Shown: positions 33,079-43,667 of the stretch, in pieces
How positions within the stretch are numbered: position 1 is the stretch's first letter
Layout: each line of letters starts with the position of its first letter
DNA from: Anthoceros angustus
Taxonomy: Eukaryota; Streptophyta; Anthocerotopsida; Anthocerotales; Anthocerotaceae
DNA: 64,000 bases
Direction of reading: 5' to 3'
Assembly: GCA_010909165.1 (NCBI GenBank)
Contig: MU008203.1
Location: 186,001-250,000 of the forward strand
Notes under the pieces: generated by a model
What the model saw: the letters and a program-made list of their open reading frames with translations, nothing else
Told to the model about the DNA's origin: nothing
The model's database searches: none
Program-made: the position numbers and the translations under genes

Positions 33079-34761
33079 TTATTGTGACTTGTAGAAATAG
33101 GGTGAGAAGTCTGCGAGCCCAAGGCCCTGCATGTGCTGATAATGTCTTTGCTTGGACAGTCCCTTGGTTAGAATATCGGCTGTATTATCATCTGTAGGAA
33201 CATAGCCTACCTTAACTACTCCACGTTCCACTACATCTCGTATGTAATGGTGCTGTATCTCAATGTATTTCGTCCTAGCATGGAATTTTGGATTAGCCAC
33301 CAGTGCTAGAGCCGACATGTTGTCGCAGAGTAAGGGGGTAGGATCCTTTTGTAACTGTCTTAAGTCCTTTAAAAACATCCTTTCCCATTTAGCCTCTTTC
33401 GATGCATCTGTTAGGGACTTGTATTCTGCCTCGGTGGAGGACAAAGCTATAGAAGTCTGCTTTTTGCAGCTCCAATTAACTGCAGCAGATGCTAATATAA
33501 AACAATATGTGCTTAGGCTTTTACGAGAATCCGAGTCTGACGCCCAGTCAGCATCTGTGAATCCACTTAGCAACAACTTGTGTGAATCACTGCTTCTGTA
33601 AACTAGCCCATAGGTCTGTGTTCCTTTCAGATACCTGAAGATCCTTTTTACAGCAGACCAATGTGCCCTACCAGGCTTTTCGAGAAACTGAGAGACTGTA
33701 GATACTGAGTATTGAATATCAGGTCTAGTCTAGTTACTAACAAAAATTAAGCTGCCTACAGCATGTCGATAGGGAACTTCTACCATATCGCTGATCTCTT
33801 CTGCTGTTTGTGTACACTGTAGACTTGTGAGCTTCGTACCAGCTGCAAAGGGAGTTGTGGCAGGTCTTGCCTCATCTAGCTTGAACTTCCGAAGAATTTC
33901 ATTTATGTACTTGTATTGATGAATTATCATCAGTCCTTCGGATCTGACCCGTAATATTTGTATCCCAAGGCAAAATCTAAGCTCGCCAATGTTCTTCATT
34001 TCAAACTTGGAGCTTAACATCTGTTTGACTTCTTCTAACATACTCTTGCTGTTGGTAGCGAGGATGACATCGTCCACATAGAGTGCGAGGAGAACAAAAT
34101 CAGATCCTGTGGACAGCCTGTACATATTGCTGTCTGCTGCATTCTGAATAAAAGAGATGCTAAGAAGATAGAGATGCATGGTAATGTACCAGACCCTACC
34201 GCTCTGCTTTAAGCCATAGATGCACTTGAGTAACTTGAGCACTTTGTGTGGGTGCTCTTTACTAACATAGCCTTCCGGTTGCTCCATATACAGATCTTCA
34301 TCTAAGGAGCCATATAAAAAGGCAGTGCACACATCCATTTGGTGGAGTTCGAGGTCTAACTCAGCAGCAAAGGCAAGGATCATCCTGATGGATTGGGCGC
34401 GGACTACAGGGGAAAAGGTTTCCTGGTAGTCCAGACCTTCGACTTGGGAGAAACCACGGGCCACAAGCCATGCCTTAAAGCGAGCTACTTGTCCTTGAGC
34501 ATTAAGTTTGAGTTTAAATACCCACTTACATGATATGGGCTTCCTTCCAGGCGGTGGATCGACTAATGTCCAAGTTTTATTTTTGATCAAACTTTGGTAC
34601 TCATCCTTCACTGCGAAACGCCACTGGGAGGATTCAGGGCCGGTGAAGGCCAGTTTTAAGGATGTGGGCTCATCAGCAAAGCTGGAGAAACCTGAAGCAC
34701 TTTGTGTGTGGAACAAGTAGAGGTACGAAAGTCTATAGATTCGTATCTGGGTTCGGACCAT
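33079..34761 (-). pseudogene. Copia reverse transcriptase-RNase H, one internal stop
   Basis: The reverse transcriptase carries WTLVDPPPGRKPISCKWVF, the QMDVCTAFLYG box, YGLKQSGRVWY and the catalytic YVDD at about 34065-34080. RNase H follows in the same frame, with GFTDADWASD, SSTEAEY and the HHYIRD-type end. A single in-frame TAG at about 33730-33732, just after FVSN, separates the two domains. The frame is also lost upstream of 34761, so pol is not continuous with integrase. Confidence 0.85.
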
Positions 34762-35670
34762 TGATCAGGGGGAGGTCTGTGCCGGGAGCTGAGGCGTAAA
34801 ATAGGTTCGGGCTCAGGCTCAGGTTCGGGAGGATCAGGGGCATCTAGGTTATCATTGTCTGCATCCAGGTCGAGGACCTCAAAATCAGAATGCGAGCCTA
34901 TGCTGTGATTATCCTCTGGTGGATCTGGATCAGCAATATCCAGGTCAATGACACCAAAGGTAATATTACTGGAGTAATCATCAAGAGGGCCTGCCTGCAT
35001 CACCATCATCCAGAGGGTAAGATACAGGTGGAGTTGCATCAAGAGAGTCATCATCAGCATCTTCGTGTGCTCCCTCTAAATCCAAGTCCGCGGCCATAAC
35101 AGGAGCATGTGAGGTGACAGACTCTTTTGCCTCCAGAAATGTAACACTGCGCGCCAAGGTAACAGTCTGATGCTCTTGATCAAATAATTTGTATGCCTTC
35201 ACGTGCTCACTGTAACCGATGAAGATCAGTCCCTTAGCCCTGTTTTCTAACTTCCTGCGTTTTTGCTCTGGAATGTAGGCATATGCCCTAGATCCGAAGA
35301 CTCGCAAGTGTAATATACTAGGCTTCCTTCCCCATAATATCTCATGTGGGGTTTTGCCCCTGCGTGATGGTCACAACCACTGCTCGTAATGTGGTGGCGC
35401 CTCCGATCTCCAGGGAGACGACCACGACATACTTCTAATCATCCCAAGTAAGGTTTGATTTTTCCTTTCAGCAACGCCGTTCGGTTGCTGGGTATAGGGC
35501 ACTATGAGCTGTCGTTCAATCCCTCTCTCCTGTAGGAACTCATCGAAGGCATGATTCACAAACTCTCTGCCGTTGTCCGTTCTTAAAACCTTTAGGAAGT
35601 TGCCCGTCTGCCTCTCTACTGTGGTCAACCAATCCTTGAAGTAGGTAAAGGTGTCACTTTTGAGGTGCAT
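34762..35670 (-). pseudogene. Copia integrase region
   Basis: The core carries RTDNGREF and YTQQPNGVAERKN (second and third acidic positions of the DDE site) at 35671-35371. After a frame break the C-terminal part reads VFGSRAYAYIP and GLIFIGYSEH (35307-34981). An acidic linker to the reverse transcriptase follows. Confidence 0.8.
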
Positions 35671-35701
35671 GGGATATGTCTATGAGTATCTGCTGAAATC
35701 A

Positions 35702-36490
35702 TCAGTCAGGGTGAAATAGTAGAGGGATCCTCCAAGTGACAGTTCGTGGATCTTTCCAGAAAATGTCTGCATGAATTAATGCCAGTGTCTTGTTTGCTCT
35801 CTGTACATGTTTCGGGAATGGGAGTTCTTTTTGCTTTGCAAGCACATAGGATTCGCAAACGGGGAGATCCTTAAAGCACTTGGGTAAGGGTTCCCTGTAG
35901 CAGTCCTTAGAAGACATGTCAACCAACTTGTTCCTGTTGATATGGCCTAGCCTAGCATGCCAGAGAGAGGCTAATTCTATTGGCTTCATGGCAGGTGGAC
36001 TAGTGGAAAGTGCAATGGGGTCCTGGATTCCTGTTATGGACAGTCTATATAGATCTTCATGGGGAACACCCTTGAAAACGCACTGATCTGGAAGGTCAGA
36101 TCTGAAGAAGCAGCAGTCTCCTGCAGAGACGAACATCTGAAAAGTTCCTTGCTTCATCAGCTTACTCATTGACATGAGGTTCTTCCCCATCTGTGGGACA
36201 TAGAGGACATGATCCAAGGTGAGAGTTGTGCCATCTTGCAGGGGAAATTTACAAATCCCTTGTCCTCGGATGGGCACGCTGGTTTGATTCTGTTCATCTC
36301 CGAGAAGCACCCTTTCCTTAACTGGGCGAAGGTCCAGCCTATAGAATTGTGCCTCGTCATTGCAGATATGAGCAGTCACTCCACTGTCGAGGTACCACCC
36401 CTTATCCTGCTGCAACTGACTTGCTAGACAAACTGTTAGAATCTTCACCGTTTTTGCATTCTCAGTTGGAGTTTTGTCCTTGACAGCCAC
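35702..36490 (-). pseudogene. Copia protease and pre-integrase region
   Basis: The aspartic protease motif is WYLDSGVTAHI (DSG active site). It is followed by LWHARLGHIN (gag-pre-integrase) and the HHCC-type cysteine segment LPVCESYVLAK. The frame is broken against gag upstream and integrase downstream. Confidence 0.8.
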
Positions 36491-36517
36491 ACTGGCTGAC
36501 TGTCGCAGGCCTGGCTT

Positions 36518-37456
36518 TTATGGCTCCTCGGCCTTCTTCTTGCGGCACTCACATGCCCAATGGCCGACAACACCACACCAGTTACAGTTCCCTGTACGAC
36601 GAGAAGAACTAGAGCTCGACTCACTCTTAGAGCCTGCAGATGGCACCTTCCCTTTATTCTTGTAAGGTTTGAACTTAGCAGCCAATGCCTTATCCGTCCT
36701 CGGCTTAGAGGCTCCACTGGCATTCAAGCGACTCTGCTCTTGCTGGTAGAGTGCCCCAATGATCTCCTCCACTGTCAGGGTGGAGGCAGATCCTGCTTGG
36801 CTGGAAATCAGCATTAGGCTTGTAACAAAGTTCTGGTATGAAGGGGGGAGACTCATCAGAAGTTGGGCGGAAGCGTCCACCTCTGACATCTTGGAACCAA
36901 GCGACTCTAGCTGCCCTCTTAAATGGCGAAACTTAGAGGTATGTGCTGCTATGGTTTCGCCCTCTTTCATTCGAAGGGCACTAAATTCCTGTCTTGCGTT
37001 GTAAATGGTAAGCACGTTATTGACATTATATGTGTTAGACAGCTGATCCCAGATTTGGTGGGCTTCTGTCAGGAATTCTATGCTGGGGACTAAAGCCGAA
37101 TCTAGACCACTAATGAGAAGTGCCACAGCTATACCATTCAGGTTGTCCCATTTCTCGATTTCAGTTGCTGTAGGTGCAAGGTTTGCGTTTGGATCTGGTT
37201 TGGGGCTTGACTTATCAACCACCTTCCAAACTCCTCTACCAATGAGGGTAGACTTCATGCGGACACGCCAGACAGGGTATTGAGAGCCATTAAATCTATC
37301 TTTTTCCTTTATGTGGTTTGTGTAGACAGGACCTGAGGAGGACGATGCCTGTGCCGCGCTGGTAGACATGTTTATAGGATTGTTCACTGCTGTGTTATTG
37401 AGTGACAATGAGTTAAACAGATTTATAAGTTGATTTATGCTACTGTTTATAGACAT
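36518..37456 (-). CDS. Copia gag polyprotein
   Basis: Open frame of 312 residues. The N-terminal part has W-x-VRMKS and a UBN2-like gag core, and the C-terminus has a CCHC zinc knuckle CNWCGVVGHWACEC. It is the only intact open frame of the element. Its N-terminal 107 codons recur at 40669-40346 in a second, slightly altered copy. Confidence 0.88.
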   Translation of the reverse strand: MSINSSINQLINLFNSLSLNNTAVNNPINMSTSAAQASSSSGPVYTNHIKEKDRFNGSQYPVWRVRMKSTLIGRGVWKVVDKSSPKPDPNANLAPTATEIEKWDNLNGIAVALLISGLDSALVPSIEFLTEAHQIWDQLSNTYNVNNVLTIYNARQEFSALRMKEGETIAAHTSKFRHLRGQLESLGSKMSEVDASAQLLMSLPPSYQNFVTSLMLISSQAGSASTLTVEEIIGALYQQEQSRLNASGASKPRTDKALAAKFKPYKNKGKVPSAGSKSESSSSSSRRTGNCNWCGVVGHWACECRKKKAEEP

Positions 37457-38388
37457 GCAGGTCTATCATTAGGAGCTATGCCTCACATACTGTATGCAGG
37501 AGGAGGGGCTCACCTAGTGAAGCATGGGCAGGAAAGCATGGTGCACATGCGAGCCTGCCTATGCTGCACTGAGTGGTTCTTCCTCCCGTACTCAGGCATG
37601 TTAGTCAACCAAATCAAGAAGCAAAAGTTAGGGTTAGTCATTCCCTTTTTCTCTCTTGACCTGATTTGACCAAATTGACGGTTGAGTTTTTGGAGTCGTT
37701 TATTTGGAGCGCGCCTCCTCACTGGGAGGTAGTGAGGTCGCATCGGGCTCCATTCCTTCCATCGCCGCATGCCCATGTGGCGGTGTAGCTTGTGACGCTT
37801 CCATGGAGAAGCACCGTTTGAAGTCTCACGCTCCCCACAGCGCAGCGGAATCAGAAAATTGAACGTCGGCGGGCACCGAGCTTGGGAGATCGAGGCAGCC
37901 GGTCCGGAATTGAGTGCGATCCAATGCTGGTCGTCAACTCTGCTATGCTTGAGGTGAGCGTATCATATCCTGTAGGACCGCTCTAAGAAAGTAGCCGTTT
38001 TCTTCAATCTGAGTCGAATCGCCTTTGATTGTCGAGTTTGATCAAGCTGAAGTTGTAATTGTGCGAGAAGGGTGAAGAAGCCTCCGTCGGTGTGTTGATT
38101 AGATTAGGATTACGCCTCTCCTCTCACGCTCTGTAGAGACGGTCCACCTCTTGATTACGCAAAGACAGATGTGATTCGTGTCAGAACCGAGTTGTCAAAT
38201 CTTTGTAGCCGAATGGTAGGGTAGTTGTACTCGTAGAGGTCCAAAGAAGGTGTTAAGTGGCACCACGCCTATCACAATAAGGCGCCCACGACTTTGATGT
38301 CCGGGAGGTCCTGCCAACAACGCCCCTAGACGAGCCACCGCCTCGGCATTCTCCAAAGATCTCAGATTGCGAGCATGGCTCGATACCA

Positions 38389-38577
38389 TAAGAAAGTGTG
38401 AGGGTGACAACACGAGCTCACCGCAGAAAGGAAGAACGCACAATGTAATTAATAATAACAATGTAATACAAACTTATATGTCAAAATTTTCTAAATACTA
38501 AGAGTCGCACTTTGACATAATTAACCCTAATATAAGCATCTATATAATAAATCTAGGGATGGATTACTTATGTAACA
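38389..38577 (-). repeat. Copia 5' LTR, copy A (error-rich)
   Basis: 189 bp matching 41695-41886 with several small deletions and substitutions, mostly at C/G-rich triplets. It is followed by the TCAAG target duplication and flank copy A. Confidence 0.8.
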
Positions 38578-38582
38578 TCAAG

Positions 38583-39066
38583 TACAAGAAAAGGCCTACC
38601 TACGATTGGTGCCGTGATGCGCATCTCTCGCTCAACCCATCTACCGAGCCGATGAGGGAACAACCCATTTAAGGGCTAAGGGCCGGGGTTAGCCCCGAAT
38701 GTCGATCCCGAAACTACCAACCAAGTATGTTGTGGTTAGAGATAAGAAAAGGCCTACGTCCGATCGATGCGATGCCGGGCGTCCCGCTCAATCCATCTAA
38801 CGGATGAGGGAACAACCCGTTAAAGGGCCAAGGGTTAGGAGGGGCTAGCCCCCTCGAATGTTGATTCCGAAACTACCAGCCGCCCCAAGTATGTCGTGGT
38901 CAGAGATAAGAAAAGGCCTACCTGCGACTGGTGCTAGTGATGCCACGTCTCCCGCGTTTGCTGCCATCGTGTAAACAGCGTTGGCCAATGCCCTCTGCAA
39001 GGCGATGGAAACCCGTTGTCGAACGAAAGCTACCGCGGAGGAAAGGGGAGACTCATCGGTTGGGCG
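38583..39066. repeat. Copia right flank, copy A (tandem ~170-bp units)
   Basis: Host flank beginning TACAAGAAAAGGCC, collinear with 41892-42380. It is built of two to three diverged units of about 170 bp, each beginning GATAAGAAAAGGCCTAC and containing AACAACCC and GAAACTACCA motifs. It breaks off at about 39066 into Copia 5' leader sequence. Confidence 0.7.
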
Positions 39067-39493
39067 GGCGTCCACCTCTTGATTACTGCACAGGGATGTG
39101 GGCGATTCAGTCGAGAAGAAGTTGTCAAATCTTGTAGCCGAATGGTAGGGTAGTTGTACTCGTAGAGGTCCAAGAAGGTGTTAAGTGGCACCGCTATCAC
39201 AATAAGGCGCCCACGACTTTGATGTCCGGGAGGTCCTTGCCAACAACGCCCCTGGGCAGCCACCACCGGCATTCTCCAAAGATCTCGGTGATTGCGAGCA
39301 TGGCTCGATACCATAAGAAAGTGTGAGGGTGACAACACGAGCTCACCGCAGCGGAAGAGCGCACAATGTAATTAATAATAACAATGTAATACAAACTTAT
39401 ATGTCAAAAACTAAATACTAAGAGTCTGCCCCTTGACATAATTAACCCTAATATAAGCATCTATATAATAAAGCAGGGATGGATTATGTAACA
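39067..39493 (-). repeat. Partial Copia leader plus LTR, copy B
   Basis: It contains Copia leader sequence (from GTCCACCTCTTGATTAC) and an LTR at 39314-39493 (180 bp, several deletions), again followed by TCAAG. There is no gag. It is a truncated tandem repeat of 38143-38577. Confidence 0.75.
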
Positions 39494-39498
39494 TCAAG

Positions 39499-40268
39499 TA
39501 CAAGAAAAGGCCTACCTACGATTGTGTGATGCACATCTCGCTCAACCCATCTACCCGAGCGATGAGAACAACCCATTAAGGGCCAAGGGCCGGGGTTAGC
39601 CCCAATGTCGATCCCGAAACTACCAACGCCCCAAGTATGTTGTGGTTAGAGATAAGAAAAGGCCTACGTCCATCGATGCTGCGATGCGCGTCTCCGCTCA
39701 ATCCATCTACCAGCGGATAGGGAACAACCCGTTAAAGGGCCAAGGGTTGAGGAGGGCTAGCCCCTCGAATGTTGATTCCAAAACTACCGGCCCCAAGTAT
39801 GTCGTGAGATAAGAAAAGGCCTACCGCGATCGGTGCTAGTGATGCCACGTCTCCCGTTTCGCCATCGTATGTGACGTTGGCCACCTCTGCAAGGCGATGG
39901 AAACCCGTTGTCGAACGAAGCTACCGCGGAGGAAAGGGGAGACTCGCCGTCTGGCCGACGAGGTAGGCTTTAGCACAATCCTTTATGAGTCGAAATCCTT
40001 GCTCATGGCCCTGGGTCTCGATGGCGAGAGGGATGAAGGCATGGCCATTCTGTAGGCGTGTACTTGTACTTGCGGCCCAACCTAGTCTAGGTACCTTTTC
40101 CGCACGATACCTCCCTCTTCGCTTTCTTGTCCCACACAGCTTTTGACAAAGGATTCTAGAAGCTTTGGGTGATATCATCGGCTGGGCACCTTCGAGTGTA
40201 CAGGATTTCACTACAAGAATCGCAGTATTTTACAGTATTTTACAACGTAATTTACAACCTCACGTTGT
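39499..40268. repeat. Copia right flank, copy B
   Basis: Collinear with 41892-42742 but with many small deletions. It includes a worn copy of the LINE fragment (GGTGATATCATCGGC-TGGGCACCTTCGAGTGTA). It ends at GTTGTAAAATGG, where it switches into Copia gag. Confidence 0.7.
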
Positions 40269-41886
40269 AAAATGGTAAGCACGTTATTGACATTATATGT
40301 GTTAGACAAATTGATCCCGATTGGTGGGCTTCGCCGAGAATTCTATCAGGGGACTAAAGCCGAATCTAGACCACTAATGAGAAGTGCCACAGCTATACCA
40401 TTCAGGTTGTCCCATTTCTCGATTTCAGTTGCTGTAGGTGCAAGGTTTGCGTTTGGATCTGGTTTGGGGCTTGACTTATCAACCACCTTCCAAACTCCTC
40501 TACCAATGAGGGTAGACTTCATGCGGACACGCCAGACAGGGTATTGAGAGCCATTAAATCTATCTTTTTCCTTTATGTGGTTTGTGTAGACAGGACCTGA
40601 GGAGGACGATGCCTGTGCCGCGCTGGTAGACATGTTTATAGGATTGTTCACCGTGTTATTGAGTGACAATGAGTTAAACAGACGATAAGTTGATTTATGC
40701 TACTGCTTTATAGACATGCGGTGTCTATCATTAGGAGCTATGCCTCACATATGTATGCGAGGAGGAGGGGCTCACCTAGTGAAGCATGGGCGAAAGCATG
40801 GTGCACATGCGAGCTCGCCTATCTGACCGAGTGGTTCTTCCTCCGATTAGTATGTTAGTCAACCAAATCAAGAAGCAAAAGTTAGGGTTAGTCATTCCCT
40901 TTTTCTCTCTTGACCTGATTTGACCAAATTGACGGTTGAGTTTTTTGGTCGTTGCCAGGGCGCGCGCCCTCACAACTGGGAGGTAGTGAGGTCGCATCGG
41001 GCTCCATTCCTTCCATCAGGCGTCGCCAGATGCCCATGTGGCGGTGTAGCTTGTGACGCTTCCATGGAGAAGCACCGTTTGAAGTCTCACGCTCCCAAGT
41101 AAATGGAATCGAAAATTGAACGTCGGCGGGCACCGAGCTTGGGAGATCGAGGCAGCCGGTCCGGAATTGAGTGCGATCCAATGCTGGTCGTCAACTCTGC
41201 TATGCTTCTGAGGTGAGCCTGTATCACCATATCCCTGTTGTGGACTGCTCTAAGAAAGCGTTGGTGCTGTTCTTCAATCCTGAGTCGAATCTGCCTTTGA
41301 TTGTCCAGAGTTTGATCAAGCTGAAGTTGTAATTGTGCAGAGAAGGGTGAAGAAGCCTCAGGTCGGGGTGTGTTGATTAGATTAGGATTCTGCCCTCTCC
41401 TCTCACAGCGCTCTCTGTAGAGACGGTCCACCTCTTGATTACAGCACAGGATGTGGGCTGATTCAGGTCAGGAACCGAGTTGTGCTGCAAATCTTTGTAG
41501 CCGAATGGTAGGGTAGTTGTACTCGTAGAGGTCCAGCAGTGTGTTAAGTGGCACAGCCGCTGCCTATCACAATAAGGCGCCCCCACGACTTTGATGTCTG
41601 GGAGGTCCTTGCCAACAACGCCCCCTAGACGAGCCACCCTGCCTCGGCATTCTCCAAAGATCTCAGCAGATTGCAGAGCATGGCTCTGATACCATAAGAA
41701 AGTGTGAGGGTGACAACACGAGCTCACCCGCAGAGCAGAAGAACGCACAATGTAATTAATAATAACAATGTAATACAAACTTATATGTCAAAAATTTTCT
41801 AAATACTAAGAGTCGTACCCCTTGACATAATTAACCCTAATATAAGCATCTATATAATAAACGAGGGATGGATTACTTATGTAACA
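40269..41886 (-). repeat. Copia gag start, leader and LTR, copy C
   Basis: The segment holds gag codons 1-107 (40669-40346), the leader, the primer site TGGTATCAGAGC at about 41683-41694, and a full LTR at 41695-41886 (192 bp). The leader/LTR half is the cleanest of the three copies, while the stretch 40290-40340 and 40680-40860 is corrupted relative to 37003-37600. TCAAG follows at 41887-41891. Confidence 0.78.
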
Positions 41887-41891
41887 TCAAG

Positions 41892-42360
41892 TACAAGAAA
41901 AGGCCTACCTACGATTGGTGCCGTGATGCCGCATCTCTCGCGCTCAACCCATCTACCCGAGCCGATAGGGAACAACCCATTTAAGGGCCAAGGGCCGGGG
42001 GGGTTAGCCCCCCTGAATGTCGATCCCGAAACTACCAACTGCCCCAAGTATGTTGTGGTTAGAGATAAGAAAAAGGCCTACGTCCGATCGATGCTGCTGA
42101 TGCCGCGTCTCCCGCGCTCAATCCATCTACCCCGAGCGGATAGGGAACAACCCGTTAAAGGGCCAAGGGTTAGGAGGGGCTAGCCCCCTCGAATGTTGAT
42201 TCCGAAACTACCAGCCGCCCCAAGTATGTCGTGGTCAGAGATAAGAAAAGGCCTACCTGCGACTGGTGCTAGTGATGCCACGCCTCCGCTTGTCGCCATC
42301 GTAAATGGCCATACAATGCCTGCAAGGCGATGGAAACCCGTTGTCGAACGAAAGCTACCG
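41892..42360. repeat. Copia right flank, copy C: ~170-bp tandem repeat
   Basis: The cleanest copy of the flank. Units start near 41900, 42062 and 42236, each opening with AGATAAGAAAAGGCCTAC. A diverged further copy of the same unit lies at about 43065-43330. I recognise no coding capacity. Confidence 0.65.
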
Positions 42361-42690
42361 CGGAGGAAAGGGGGAGACTCGCCCCGTTCCGTCGATCGAG
42401 GTAGGCTTTAGCACAATCCTTTATGAGTCGTCCGAAATCCTTGCTCATGGCCCCGTGGGTCTCGATGGCGAGAGGGATGAAGGCATGGCCATTCTGTATA
42501 GGCGTGTACTTGTACTTGCGACGCCCAACCTAGAGGGTCTAGGTACCTTTTCCGTACGATACCTCCCTCTTCGGCTTTCTTGTCCCACCTGGGAGCTTTT
42601 GACAAAAGGATTCTAGAAGCTTTGGGTGATATCATCGGCCTGGGCACCTTCGAGTGTACCGCCGAGGATTTCACTACAAGAATCGCAGGT
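42361..42690 (+). pseudogene. LINE reverse-transcriptase fragment
   Basis: Reads RTIPPSSAFLSHLGAFDK followed by LEALGDIIGLGTFECT. This matches the remnant at 31690-31830, so it belongs to the same LINE family. It is a short fragment with no ends identified. Confidence 0.6.
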
Positions 42691-43667
42691 ATTTTACAAC
42701 GTATTTTACAACGTAATTTACAACCTCACGTTGTAAAAATGGACATTTACACGTTTGTAGACTGACAGCTTAACTAGGTTGTAAAATTGCTGACGTGGCA
42801 GGGAAGATTGCCACGTCATCAAGTTGCTGACGTGGCGGCTAGCAAACTGGGCGGGTAAGGTATCTGGGTAGTCGGTTTACAATGCGTCGAGTGGAGTTAC
42901 CTGGGCGGCTAGAACAGGATATGGCGGCCCTGAATGAGAAAATGGCAGGGCTGATGATGACGTGCTCACAAATGGTGTTCTGGAGGATTCGTTACAATGA
43001 CATCCACATAAGATAAGGTAGAGACTTAATAAAAAGGAAGGCATGAGAAAACCCATCGGCTTGGTGGGGAACAACCCATTAAAGGCCCAAGGGCTGGGTG
43101 GGCTAGCCGCCCCGAATGTCGATCTCGAAACTACCAACCACCCCAAGTATGTTGTGGTCAGAGATAAGAAAAGGTCTACCTATGACTGGTACCGCTGATG
43201 CCTCATCTCTCGCGCTTGTTGTCGTTCTGTAAACGGCATTGGCCTACACCCTCTGCAGGGCGATAAAAACCCATTGTCGAAATCTACTGCAGAGGAAAGG
43301 GGGAGACCCACCTTGCTTCGTCGACCATGGTAGGCTTTAACACAATCCTTTGTAAGCCGTTCAAAATTTTCCCAATGGCTCGGGGTAGATTGATTTTCCC
43401 TATCTCTTCCTTTTTATAAAGTCTCCACCACCTTTATCTTATGCAACACTGCTGCCGGTGAAGAAGTGAGGAATCTCAAACGCCGTTGTTGGCTTGATCA
43501 TTAAGCAGGGTTCGAGAGCCCTTGTCAAATTTTGCTCAAGGCGCCGAAGTTGAGTACAGTTGAGTCTTATTTACAAGGATTTGGACACCTATACGGAACG
43601 TGTACAGGTGAGCACTTAGGGTGTAGAAGGAGCAACTATCTTGTAGCTCCTTCACTCCATCTTGCCC
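42691..43667. other. Spacer with ACGT palindrome and diverged flank repeat
   Basis: It contains TTACAACGT-type microrepeats (42693-42742), a perfect inverted repeat TGACGTGGCA/TGCCACGTCA (42791-42818) and a diverged copy of the ~170-bp unit (about 43065-43330). The last 300 bp are presumably the F-box gene promoter. No gene is supported. Confidence 0.45.

Larger units (their letters stand above)
32122..38577 (-). mobile_element. Copia LTR retrotransposon
   Basis: Order on the minus strand: 5' LTR (38577-38389), a primer site TGGTATCAGAGC-like (worn in this copy, intact next to 41695), gag, protease, integrase, reverse transcriptase, RNase H, polypurine tract, 3' LTR. This is the standard Copia order with integrase before reverse transcriptase. 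Pol is interrupted by stops and frameshifts, so this copy is not autonomous. The element sits inside the LINE remnant with a 5-bp duplication. Further copies of its 5' end follow at 39067-41886. Confidence 0.88.

Noticed and set aside
32122-41886. A single 9.8-kb Copia element with a long internal insertion
   Set aside because: The inner LTRs at 38389 and 39314 each already have the TCAAG duplication and host flank outside them, so the element ends at the first and the rest is repeated sequence.
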